DNA of 64,000 nt from JACVRW01 sp963827065 (GTDB taxonomy: Bacteria > Actinomycetota > Thermoleophilia > Solirubrobacterales > Thermoleophilaceae), in NCBI GenBank assembly GCA_963827065.1, contig CAWGZM010000003.1, positions 124,001-188,000 on the forward strand, written 5' to 3'. Positions within the stretch are counted from its first letter, which is position 1. Every line of letters starts with the position of its first letter. The notes below the pieces were generated by a model. That model was not told the origin of the DNA. It made no database searches and saw nothing but the letters and a program-made list of their open reading frames with translations. This document shows positions 1 through 7,634 of the stretch, piece by piece. The translations under genes and the position numbers were made by a program.

Positions 1-55
1 CGCTCACGAAGCGAAGAAGGGGACCGAGGATCAGGCTTGGCATCCAGGGACCCTA

Positions 56-71
56 CCCCTCGTTCGAGGGG
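56..71. other. short perfect inverted repeat
   Basis: CCCCTCG and CGAGGGG are separated by TT, about 50 bases before the proline dehydrogenase start. No T-run follows on either side, so it is a weak terminator candidate for a gene lying left of the window. The loop does not fit a tRNA T-arm. Bases 1-120 otherwise show nothing I recognise. Confidence 0.25.
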
Positions 72-120
72 CCAACACACGTGTACTAGCTTTTCGGCTC
101 TGGAGTCGGATCTTCAGACT

Positions 121-1425
121 GTGGGCCGCTCGATCCACTCCGCGTTCCCCACGCGGACGCGCAATCCCTTGCGTGCGCTGGACGAGAAGGCGATGGCGCT
201 CGCCTCCCAGGACGCGGAGCTGCGGGCGGCTCTCTTCCGCTTCGTGGATGTGACCCCGGCCTGCCGCTCGCTCGACGATCTCGCCCGCCATCTGACCGCC
301 TACCTGGACGAGGTGGACGAGCGCCCGCCGCCGATCGAGGCGGCGATGAGGATGTCCGGCACGCGCGCCGGGCGCGCCGCCCTCGGTGCGGCCGCAGCGG
401 CGGGTGTGCGCCACATGGCGCACCGCTTCATCGTCGGCGAGACCCCGCGCGAGGCGATCAAGCCGATCCGGCATCTGTGGGAGCACGGCGCGGGGGTGTC
501 GCTCGACCTGCTCGGCGAGGCGACCGTCACCTCGGCTGAGGCGGACCGCTACGCCGAGCGCTGCATGGACGCCCTCGAGACGCTCGCCGCCGCCGCGCCC
601 GCCTGGCCGGCGCGTCCGGTGCTCGAGGAGGACTCGCTCGGGCTGGTGCCGCGCGTGAACCTCTCGGTGAAGGTGTCGGCGCTGAGCCCGCTGCTGCGGC
701 CCGAGGCGCCCGACGTCGGCCGCGACGACGCGGCTCGCCGCATGCGCCCGCTGCTCGTGCGCGCACGCGAGCTGGGCGCGCACCTGCACATCGACATGGA
801 GTCGGTCGACACGCTCGAGGCGACGATGGGGCTCGTCTTCGACATGCTCGGCGACCTGGAGCTCCGGGACGGGCCGTCCACCGGGGTCGTGCTCCAGGCC
901 TACCTGCGCGAGTCGCCCGAGCAGCTCGAGCAGGTGATCGCCTGGGCCCGGTCGACGCCGCGCCGCTCGCCGCTCGTCGTGCGGCTCGTCAAGGGCGCCT
1001 ACTGGGACCACGAGGTGGTCGACGCCCGCCAGCACGGCTGGACGCCCCCCGTGTTCGAGGAGAAGCGCGACTCGGACCGCAACTTCGAGGTGCTGACGCA
1101 GCGGCTGCTGGAGGCGTGGCCGCACGTGCGGCCCGCGATCGCCTCGCACAACCTGCGCTCGGTGGCGCATGCGATCGCCGTCAACCGCGAGCTCGGTCGC
1201 GCGGATGGGGATCTCGAGCTGCAGGTGCTGCGCGGCCTCGGCGACGACCTGGCGGCTGCGTTGGCGTCGCTCGGGATGCGCGTGCGGATCTACTGCCCGG
1301 TGGGGGACATGGTCGCGGGCATGGCCTACCTGGTCCGGCGGCTGCTCGAGAACACCTCGAACGAGTCCTTCCTGGGCGATCAGCAGCGCGGGGTGTCGAT
1401 CGACGAGCTGCTGGCGGCGCCGTGA
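121..1425 (+). CDS. putB: proline dehydrogenase (monofunctional PRODH)
   Basis: FAD-dependent oxidation of L-proline to delta1-pyrroline-5-carboxylate, the first step of proline catabolism. The product is about 434 residues. The C-terminal third has the PRODH/PutA signatures: RLVKGAYWD near residue 288 (substrate and FAD barrel strand), ASHNLRS, and the arginine-rich YLVRRLLENTSNESF block near residues 403-417. I chose the GTG at 121 because the frame upstream of it (from an ATG at 37) reads as non-coding; a GGAG lies at 102-105, somewhat far away, and an ATG at 193 is a further alternative. The stop overlaps the start of the next gene (GTGA), so the two proline enzymes are translationally coupled. 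As in other actinobacteria, PutA is split into two proteins. Confidence 0.88.
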   Translation: MGRSIHSAFPTRTRNPLRALDEKAMALASQDAELRAALFRFVDVTPACRSLDDLARHLTAYLDEVDERPPPIEAAMRMSGTRAGRAALGAAAAAGVRHMAHRFIVGETPREAIKPIRHLWEHGAGVSLDLLGEATVTSAEADRYAERCMDALETLAAAAPAWPARPVLEEDSLGLVPRVNLSVKVSALSPLLRPEAPDVGRDDAARRMRPLLVRARELGAHLHIDMESVDTLEATMGLVFDMLGDLELRDGPSTGVVLQAYLRESPEQLEQVIAWARSTPRRSPLVVRLVKGAYWDHEVVDARQHGWTPPVFEEKRDSDRNFEVLTQRLLEAWPHVRPAIASHNLRSVAHAIAVNRELGRADGDLELQVLRGLGDDLAAALASLGMRVRIYCPVGDMVAGMAYLVRRLLENTSNESFLGDQQRGVSIDELLAAP

Positions 1426-2984
1426 CGCCGCCCGGGTTCCGCAACGAGCCGATCCTGGAGCTGCGCCGCGCGGCGGTGCGCTCGTCACTCGCCGATGCCC
1501 TGCGCGAGCTCGATGCACGGCTGCCGCTCGAGGTGCCGGTTCTGATCGGCGGGGACCGCGCCGACCTTGGCGGGCTCGACTCCACCGACCCGGGGGCGCC
1601 CGAGCGCGTTGTCGCGCGCGCCGGCTCGGCGGGCGAGGACGAAGCGGCCGAGGCGGTGGGAGCGGCCGTCGAGGGCTTCCGCGACTGGGGTACACGCTCG
1701 GCCTCCGAGCGGGCGTCCGTGTTGCGGGATGCCGCCGAGCGCCTGCGCTCGCGGCGGCTCGAGCTGGCGGCGCTCCAGGTGCGCGAGTGCGCGAAGCCGT
1801 GGTCCGAGGCGGACGCCGACGTCTGCGAGGCGATCGACTTCCTCGAGTACTACGCCGCCGAGGCGGTCGAGCTCGGGCGCGGGAGAGAGCTGCTCCAGGT
1901 GCCCGGTGAGCGCAACACGATGCGCTACGCCCCGCGCGGGGTGGCGGCCGTGATCGCGCCCTGGAACTTCCCGCTGGCGATTCCCTGTGGGATGACCGCG
2001 GCGGCGCTGGCCGCGGGCAACGCGGTCGTCCTGAAGCCGGCCGAGCAGTCGCCGGCGAGCGCCGGAGCCTTGGTGGAGGCGCTGCACTCGGCGGGCGTGC
2101 CTTCTTCGGCGCTGGCGCTGCTCCCCGGCTACGGCGAGGCCGGCGCGGCGCTCGTGCGCGATCGGCGCGTCCACGTGATCGCCTTCACCGGCTCGGGAGC
2201 GGTCGGACTCGACATCGTTCGCGCGGCCGCGGAGACGCCGGACGACCAGGGCCACGTCAAGCGCGTGGTGTCCGAGATGGGCGGCAAGAACTGCGTGATC
2301 GTCGACTCCGACGCCGATCTCGACGACGTCGTCCCCGAGCTGATCCACTCGGCCTTCGGCTTTGCGGGCCAGAAGTGCTCGGCCGCCGCGCGCGCGCTCG
2401 TACACGAGGCCGTCGCGGAGCGGCTCGTCGAGCGGCTCGCGGGAGCGGTGCGCGTCCTCGACGTCGGCCAGGCCGAGAGCTTCGCGACCGAGGTGCCGCC
2501 CGTGATCGACGAGGAGGCGCAGGCGCGGGTGCTGCGCTACCGCTCGCTCGCCGCCGACGGGATCGCCGCCAGCGCCGACGACGTGCCCGCGAGTGGGTGG
2601 TTCGTGCCCCCGACGGTGGCGTTCGACCTGCCGGAGGAGTCGCCCGTGAACCGCGAGGAGGTCTTTGGGCCGCTGCTGTCTGTCACGGCGGTCCGCGACG
2701 TGGACGCCGCCATGGACATCGTCGACTCGCTGCCGATGGCCCTGACCGGCGGTCTCTTCTCGCGCTCGCCGGCGACGATCGAGCGAGTGGTCGAGCGTTC
2801 GCCGGTCGGCAATCTCTACGTGAACCGCGGCATCACGGGCGCGATGGTCGGTCGGCAGCCGTTCGGAGGAAACCGCCGCTCCGGCGTCGGCTCGAAGGCC
2901 GGCGGCCCGGACTACCTGCTGCAGTTCGTGGAGCCCCGCATCGTCACGGAGAACACGATGCGGCACGGGATTCCCGTGGAATGA
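1422..2984 (+). CDS. pruA: delta1-pyrroline-5-carboxylate dehydrogenase
   Basis: NAD-dependent oxidation of P5C/glutamate semialdehyde to glutamate, the second step of proline catabolism. The product is 520 residues, normal for the family. Aldehyde dehydrogenase signatures are intact: APWNFPLAIP near residue 180, KPAEQSP, the FTGSGAVG cofactor loop near 255, EMGGKNC with the catalytic glutamate near 285, and GQKCSAAAR with the nucleophilic cysteine near 318. The GTG start at 1422 overlaps the TGA of the upstream PRODH gene by 4 bases, which decides the start and makes this a two-gene operon. The C-terminal PFGGNRRSGVGSKAGGPDYLLQF is typical of P5C dehydrogenases. Confidence 0.92.
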   Translation: MTPPGFRNEPILELRRAAVRSSLADALRELDARLPLEVPVLIGGDRADLGGLDSTDPGAPERVVARAGSAGEDEAAEAVGAAVEGFRDWGTRSASERASVLRDAAERLRSRRLELAALQVRECAKPWSEADADVCEAIDFLEYYAAEAVELGRGRELLQVPGERNTMRYAPRGVAAVIAPWNFPLAIPCGMTAAALAAGNAVVLKPAEQSPASAGALVEALHSAGVPSSALALLPGYGEAGAALVRDRRVHVIAFTGSGAVGLDIVRAAAETPDDQGHVKRVVSEMGGKNCVIVDSDADLDDVVPELIHSAFGFAGQKCSAAARALVHEAVAERLVERLAGAVRVLDVGQAESFATEVPPVIDEEAQARVLRYRSLAADGIAASADDVPASGWFVPPTVAFDLPEESPVNREEVFGPLLSVTAVRDVDAAMDIVDSLPMALTGGLFSRSPATIERVVERSPVGNLYVNRGITGAMVGRQPFGGNRRSGVGSKAGGPDYLLQFVEPRIVTENTMRHGIPVE

Positions 2985-3028
2985 GGAGCGCTCCGGCTCC
3001 GAATTCGGCCTCCGCCCCCACTAGAGTG

Positions 3029-4489
3029 ATGGCCGCCTTGGCGGCTCCCAGCTTCGATCTTCAATCCCATTCCCTCCATTCGGACGGCGCTCTGCCCGCC
3101 GCGCAGGTCGTCGAGAACGCCGCCGCTGCGGGGGTCGAGCTGCTCGCGCTCTCCGATCACGACACCATCGACGGAGTCGACGAGGCGCTCGCGGCCGGGG
3201 CGGTGCACGGTGTCCGGGTGGTGCCGGCCACCGAGATCTCGGCGGTCGACGGGGAATACGAGGACCTGCATGTGCTCGGCTACGGGATCGACCACCGCAG
3301 CGCGCTGCTGGGCGAGCGGCTGAAGGACGCGCGCGCCGATCGCGAGCGCCGCGCCGAGGCGATGGCGGACAAGCTGCGGGCGCTCGGGTTTGCCGTGGAC
3401 CCCGCGCCGATCGAGGCACGCAAGGCGGCGGGTAAGCCGGTCGGCAGGCCGCACCTCGCCGCCGCAGTGCTCGCTCACCCCGGGAACGCCGAGCGCCTCG
3501 CGGCGGAGGGTCACGAGGACGTGTCGTCGTTCATCCCGGCCTATCTGATCCAGGGCAAGCCGGGCTACGTCGCGCGCACGCATCCGACCGTGGAGGACGC
3601 GATCGCCTGGATCCACGAGGCGGCCGGCGTGGCGGTCTGGGCGCACCCGTTCTGGGACATCAAGAGCGACGAGGAGGTCCTTGCCGCGATCGACCGCTAC
3701 CGCGCGGCAGGGCTCGACGGGATCGAGGTCTTCTACGCGTCACACACGAAGGAGCAGACGCTCCTGCTCGCCGACCGCTGCGCCGAGCTCGGCCTGCTGG
3801 CCACCGGCTCGTCCGACTACCACGGGCCGGAGCATCGCCTGTTCAGCCGCTTCCGGGACTTCGACGTCCACGGGCGCGAGCCGAACCTCGGGCCGATCCC
3901 GCACGGCACGCTCGCCGCACCCACCCGCTCGCTGGACAGCACCGGGCTCTGCTTCTGGCTGACCGGCCTCTCCGGCTCCGGAAAGTCGACCGTGGCTCGT
4001 CTCGCCGCCGGTCGCCTGCGCGACCGCGGCCACCGCGTCGAGGTGCTCGACGGCGACGACGTGCGCCAGAACCTCTGCGCCGGGCTCGGCTTCTCGCCGG
4101 AGGACCGCAGGGAGAACGTGCGGCGCATCGCCTGGGTCGCCGACATCCTCTCGCGCAACGACGTGATCACCTTCGCCGCCGCTGTGTCGCCCTATCGCTC
4201 GATGCGGGAGGAGGCGCGCGCCCGAATGGGGACGCGCTTCGTCGAGGTCTACGTCCGCGCGTCGGTCGACGAGTGCGAGCGCCGCGACGTCAAGGGGCTC
4301 TATCAGCGTGCTCGCGCGGGTGAGATCAAGGGCTTCACCGGCGTCTCCGACCCCTATGAGGAGCCGGCCTCGCCCGAGCTCACGCTCGACACCGAGACGG
4401 AGACGATCGAGCAGTCCGCCGAGCGGCTGATCGAGCACGTCGACGAGCGGCTCGCGGGCGCGCGCCCGCCGGCCGCGACCAGCGCCTGA
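3029..4489 (+). CDS. PHP-domain phosphoesterase fused to adenylylsulfate (APS) kinase
   Basis: One protein of about 486 residues with two enzymes. Residues 9-285 are a PHP metal-dependent phosphoesterase: HSLHSDG (H14, H17), SDHDTIDG, ATEIS, RPHLA, WAHP and SSDYHGPEH supply the usual His/Asp/Glu metal ligands. Residues 305-470 are a complete CysC-type APS kinase: P-loop GLSGSGKS at 313-320, DGDDVRQNL, GFSPEDRRENVRR, KGLYQRARAGEIKGFTG and DPYEEPASPEL. APS kinase makes PAPS; some stand-alone PHP proteins remove the 3'-phosphate of nucleotide 3',5'-bisphosphates such as PAP, the by-product of PAPS use. I infer a PAPS-maker/PAP-remover fusion. An in-frame ATG at 2981 overlaps the previous stop (ATGA) and would add 16 low-complexity residues; I prefer 3029 because homology begins at residue 9. 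No sulfurylase gene is in the window. Confidence 0.85.
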   Translation: MAALAAPSFDLQSHSLHSDGALPAAQVVENAAAAGVELLALSDHDTIDGVDEALAAGAVHGVRVVPATEISAVDGEYEDLHVLGYGIDHRSALLGERLKDARADRERRAEAMADKLRALGFAVDPAPIEARKAAGKPVGRPHLAAAVLAHPGNAERLAAEGHEDVSSFIPAYLIQGKPGYVARTHPTVEDAIAWIHEAAGVAVWAHPFWDIKSDEEVLAAIDRYRAAGLDGIEVFYASHTKEQTLLLADRCAELGLLATGSSDYHGPEHRLFSRFRDFDVHGREPNLGPIPHGTLAAPTRSLDSTGLCFWLTGLSGSGKSTVARLAAGRLRDRGHRVEVLDGDDVRQNLCAGLGFSPEDRRENVRRIAWVADILSRNDVITFAAAVSPYRSMREEARARMGTRFVEVYVRASVDECERRDVKGLYQRARAGEIKGFTGVSDPYEEPASPELTLDTETETIEQSAERLIEHVDERLAGARPPAATSA

Positions 4490-4499
4490 CGCGGGCTCG

Positions 4500-4772
4500 C
4501 TAGGCCGCCGCGTAGCGCTGAGCGCTGCGCGCCTTGCGCTTCTCGGCCTCGACCTCGCGGTCCTTCGGCGGCGCCGAGGTCACCAGCGCGTCGAGCAGGC
4601 GTGCCGATGCGTCGGCGACCTCCTCGATGGCGCGTTCGAAGGCCTCCTCGTTCGCCTGCGACGGCTTCGTGTAGCCGCTGATCTTGCGTACGTACTGGAG
4701 AGCTGCGGAGCGCACCTCGTCCTCGGTTGCGGGCGGCTCGAAGTTATGGAGAGGGCGGATGTTCCTGCACAT
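4500..4772 (-). CDS. DUF2277 family protein
   Basis: A 90-residue protein that I recognise as the DUF2277 family: it starts MCRNIRPLHNFEPPATEDEV and continues with LQYVRKISGYTKPS and a helical acidic stretch, ending in a basic tail. The family is common in actinobacteria and has no established function. There is no signal peptide or membrane segment. The ATG follows a TAAGCT box by seven bases with no ribosome binding site, so the message is probably leaderless. It faces the PHP/APS kinase gene tail to tail (10 bases apart) and lies just downstream of the GH6 gene on the same strand. Confidence 0.85.
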   Translation of the reverse strand: MCRNIRPLHNFEPPATEDEVRSAALQYVRKISGYTKPSQANEEAFERAIEEVADASARLLDALVTSAPPKDREVEAEKRKARSAQRYAAA

Positions 4773-4779
4773 GCGTCCG

Positions 4780-4785
4780 AGCTTA
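4780..4785 (-). promoter_or_regulatory. probable leaderless -10 box (TAAGCT) of the DUF2277 gene
   Basis: TAAGCT fits TANNNT and ends seven bases before the ATG at 4772, the spacing expected when transcription starts at the start codon. The box includes the TAA stop of the GH6 gene. No clear -35 was seen. Confidence 0.45.
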
Positions 4786-5841
4786 GGGCACGCCGAACGC
4801 GCTCGGCGGATAGCGCTTGAAGTGCCCGAAGCGGGTGCCCTTCGGCGGGCTCTCCCAGTCCGTTGCGAGGCGCGCGAGTGTCAGTGCCCGCGGCAGGTAC
4901 CAGTCGATCTTGCGGCCCTGGCAGCTCTGGGCGTAGCCCGGCCGGTTGATCCACAGGTAGGCGTCGACCAGCGGGTGCGAGGTGGCTGTGGTCGGGGCGG
5001 GCCCGAGGCCGCGCATCCCGGGGTTGCACCAGATGTTGATGCGCCGCCCGTTGGCGGCCTTGTAGTGCACCGGCCCGCGGCCGTTCTGCGAGGTGTTGAT
5101 GACGAAGTGCTTCCCGCCCAGGCGACGCGAGAGGTCGATCCCGTGCCGGATGTTCGCGGCGGTCCAGTCGTAATGGGTGACGTTCAGCATGAAGCCACGC
5201 ACCTTCGAGATGCCGATCTTGCGCAGCTTCTTCGCCGTCCGCCGCGCCGGCTCCCAGTCGGAGGCACCCGCCTCGAGGTAGATCGTCGCGCCGGATAGCC
5301 GCGAGAGCGCGTCCACGCCGTAGCGCAGAAGGCGGATACGGTCGTCGCGGCGACTGGGCGCAAGGCAGTCGATCGTGCCGACGGAGTCCGGCTCGAACGC
5401 GATCACCACACGGTCGCCACCGATCGCGCGCGCCAGATTTCTGTACCAGGCCCGCACGCGCCGGTCCGCCGCCGGCCCGCCGGCCGTGTAGCTCGGGCTG
5501 CACTGGGTGGACTCGGCGCGCAGCACTGCGATCACCGGCACCGTGCCCTGGGCCTTGGCGCTGTCGATGATGCGCCTGACCTTGAAGTGGAAGCGCGGCC
5601 GCGTGAAACGCCCGACCCAGACGGCCCTCGGCTCGCGCGCGATCTTCCAGATCAGGTCGGCCTGGCGCGTGCGGCCCTGGCGCTGGAGATGGCGCCAGGA
5701 GCTCATCGCCGGCGCCTCCGGGTCGTTGTACAGCGTGATTCCCTCGAGCGGGTTGGGGCCGTCGAGGTCCTGGGCGTATGCGGTCGGCGCCCAAACGAGC
5801 ATGAGGACGCAGACCAGCAAGAGCATTGCCGGGCGAGGCAT
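4783..5841 (-). CDS. secreted glycoside hydrolase family 6 (cellulase-type) protein
   Basis: A 352-residue exported protein. Residues 1-23 form a Sec signal peptide ending in AYA. The rest matches GH6 endoglucanases/cellobiohydrolases: VPVIAVLR near 101, the IAFEPDSVGT motif near 147-155, VINTSQNGRG near 246, WCNPGMRGLG near 271 and AYLWINRPG near 294, the last two shaping the substrate cleft in known GH6 enzymes. No cellulose-binding module is present. The expected reaction is inverting hydrolysis of beta-1,4-glucan outside the cell, but the true substrate is open. The ATG lies seven bases after a TATCTT box. It is followed by DUF2277 after 10 bases. No other cellulolytic gene is nearby. Confidence 0.82.
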   Translation of the reverse strand: MPRPAMLLLVCVLMLVWAPTAYAQDLDGPNPLEGITLYNDPEAPAMSSWRHLQRQGRTRQADLIWKIAREPRAVWVGRFTRPRFHFKVRRIIDSAKAQGTVPVIAVLRAESTQCSPSYTAGGPAADRRVRAWYRNLARAIGGDRVVIAFEPDSVGTIDCLAPSRRDDRIRLLRYGVDALSRLSGATIYLEAGASDWEPARRTAKKLRKIGISKVRGFMLNVTHYDWTAANIRHGIDLSRRLGGKHFVINTSQNGRGPVHYKAANGRRINIWCNPGMRGLGPAPTTATSHPLVDAYLWINRPGYAQSCQGRKIDWYLPRALTLARLATDWESPPKGTRFGHFKRYPPSAFGVP

Positions 5842-5848
5842 GGCCTAG

Positions 5849-5854
5849 AAGATA
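5849..5854 (-). promoter_or_regulatory. probable leaderless -10 box (TATCTT) of the GH6 gene
   Basis: TATCTT (TANNNT) lies exactly seven bases before the ATG at 5841, without a ribosome binding site between them. It sits in the 35-base gap after the MFS gene, so the GH6 gene is probably transcribed separately. Confidence 0.45.
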
Positions 5855-5876
5855 ATCGGCAGGGCGCCGGATGTAC

Positions 5877-7634
5877 TCAAGCTGGGTGCGGTTTGGCGCG
5901 TCCCGGCAGGGCGAGCTCGTCCTCGTCGTCCGGCGGCGCGGCCGCCTTCTGCTGCTGAGCCTTCATCTTCGCCATGAACTCGGCCTGGGCCTGGGCGGGC
6001 GTGCGGCGCAGCGCGCCCATCAGCGGCAGCACGCTCAGAACGAGGATCGCCGCCTGCCTGAACGCCCAGGCGAAGCCCTCGCGGGCCGAGCCCGCGGTCT
6101 GGCGGATGATCTCCTCGTCGAAGCCGGGGGCGGGCTCGAAGCGGTCGCTCGTGCCGCCCGTGTAGTCGTGCAGCGTCGACTGGATCACGAGCCCGGCCTC
6201 GGGTCTCGGGATCTCCCACTCGCCGACGATGTCGTCGATCTCCTCGTCCGCGAACCAGCTCATGTGCGCGTGCAGCGCTCCGCCGAAGGTCGCGATCAGG
6301 ATCGCCACGCCGACCGCCACGCCCAGCTGGCGCGCGGTGTTGAGCACGCCCGACGCGAGGCCCACCTCGGGGCCGGCCACTGCGCCCATGGCGCCCACGT
6401 TCAGCGCCGGGAAGCAGATCCCCATGCCGACGCCGATCAGCAGCAGGCCGGGCAGGATGCGCAGGTAGCTGAGCGCGTTGTCGGCCGTCGCCGGCATGAA
6501 CGACACGATCAGCATCCCGATCGCCATCGCGATCAGGCCCGGCTTCGCGAGCTCACCGGGCGCTCGCGAATCGGCCGCGCGGCCGACGAACGGCCACACG
6601 ACGAGCCCCATCAGAGGAACCGGGGTGATCGCGAGCGCCGCCTCGAGCTGGGTGTAGCCCCACAGATTCACGAACAGCAGCGAGAGCAGCAGCAGGGAGC
6701 CGATCGCACCGCCGCCGAAGAACAGCATCCCGATGTTGGCGTTCCGGAACTGTTGGTTGGCGAACAGGCCGGGGGTGATCATCGGGTTGGGCGCGCGCCG
6801 CTCCCACCAGACGAACAGCACTCCGAGCAGGATCGCCCCCTGCATCAGGCTGAGCCAGAGCGGCAGGTCGCCACCGAAGGGGTTGGCCTCAGTCAACGCG
6901 ACGGTGAACATGAAGACGGCGCCGCCGAGCAGCAGCATGCCTTTCACGTCGATCTCGCGGCCGGCGCTCAGGTCCCAGGTCTCGGGCCACCAGCGCAGGG
7001 CGAGGATCACGCCGACGATCCCGAACGGGATGTTGATCAGGAAGATCCAGTGCCAGCTCGCGACCTCGACCAGCGCGCCGCCGATCACGGGGCCGAGCGC
7101 CGAGGAGACGAGCGCCACCACGGCGATCAGCGCGAGGCCGCGGCCGCGCTGTTCAGGCGGGAAGACGAGCACGGTCATCGCGAACCCGAGCGGTGCAAGG
7201 ATGCCCGCGCCGGCGCCTTGGATGACGCGGAAGACGATCAGCCACTCGACCGACCAGGAGATGGCGCACAGCGCGGAGCCGATCGTGAAGACGGTCAGGC
7301 CGATGACGAAGAACTTGCGCCGTCCGAACTGGTCCGCCAGCCGCCCCATCGACACGAGCAGGACGGCGAAGATGATGTTGTAGGAGTTGATGACCCAGGT
7401 CACCGTTGAGATGTCGGTCGACATCTCGTCCTGCAGCTCGGGTATCGAGACGTTGACGATCGACACGTCGAGCAGGGACATCGCCCAGCCGATCATCATC
7501 ACGCCGAAGATCCGCCACTTGTTCGCGTAGAGGAACTCGGTCGGCGGGTTCTTGCGCTCGACGGGCCCGTTCGCCGAAGCGCCGTCGCCGTCCGTGGCGC
7601 CCGCGGTGGCCGGCTTGCGCCGCCTGAGCCTCAC
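5877..7634 (-). CDS. DHA2-family (14-helix) MFS exporter
   Basis: A 585-residue proton-coupled exporter of the EmrB/QacA (DHA2) type. The helix-1 motif LDVSIVNVSIPELQDEM and the loop motif GRLADQFGRRKFF are clear, and about 14 hydrophobic segments can be traced from residue 37 to about 560. The C-terminal tail is polar and charged (QQQKAAAPPDDEDE). Its ATG at 7634 overlaps the stop of the degenerate sulfatase-fold gene by 4 bases, and that gene likewise overlaps the first sulfatase-fold gene, so three proteins are made from one coupled message. This suggests the exporter serves the same envelope process as the two exported sulfatase-fold proteins (inference). The substrate is unknown. Confidence 0.85.
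   Translation of the reverse strand: MRLRRRKPATAGATDGDGASANGPVERKNPPTEFLYANKWRIFGVMMIGWAMSLLDVSIVNVSIPELQDEMSTDISTVTWVINSYNIIFAVLLVSMGRLADQFGRRKFFVIGLTVFTIGSALCAISWSVEWLIVFRVIQGAGAGILAPLGFAMTVLVFPPEQRGRGLALIAVVALVSSALGPVIGGALVEVASWHWIFLINIPFGIVGVILALRWWPETWDLSAGREIDVKGMLLLGGAVFMFTVALTEANPFGGDLPLWLSLMQGAILLGVLFVWWERRAPNPMITPGLFANQQFRNANIGMLFFGGGAIGSLLLLSLLFVNLWGYTQLEAALAITPVPLMGLVVWPFVGRAADSRAPGELAKPGLIAMAIGMLIVSFMPATADNALSYLRILPGLLLIGVGMGICFPALNVGAMGAVAGPEVGLASGVLNTARQLGVAVGVAILIATFGGALHAHMSWFADEEIDDIVGEWEIPRPEAGLVIQSTLHDYTGGTSDRFEPAPGFDEEIIRQTAGSAREGFAWAFRQAAILVLSVLPLMGALRRTPAQAQAEFMAKMKAQQQKAAAPPDDEDELALPGRAKPHPA

Noticed and set aside
1..120. Possible tRNA or gene end at the left edge
   Set aside because: The inverted repeat at 56-71 contains GTTCGA but no T-arm/acceptor arrangement fits, and no frame is convincing.
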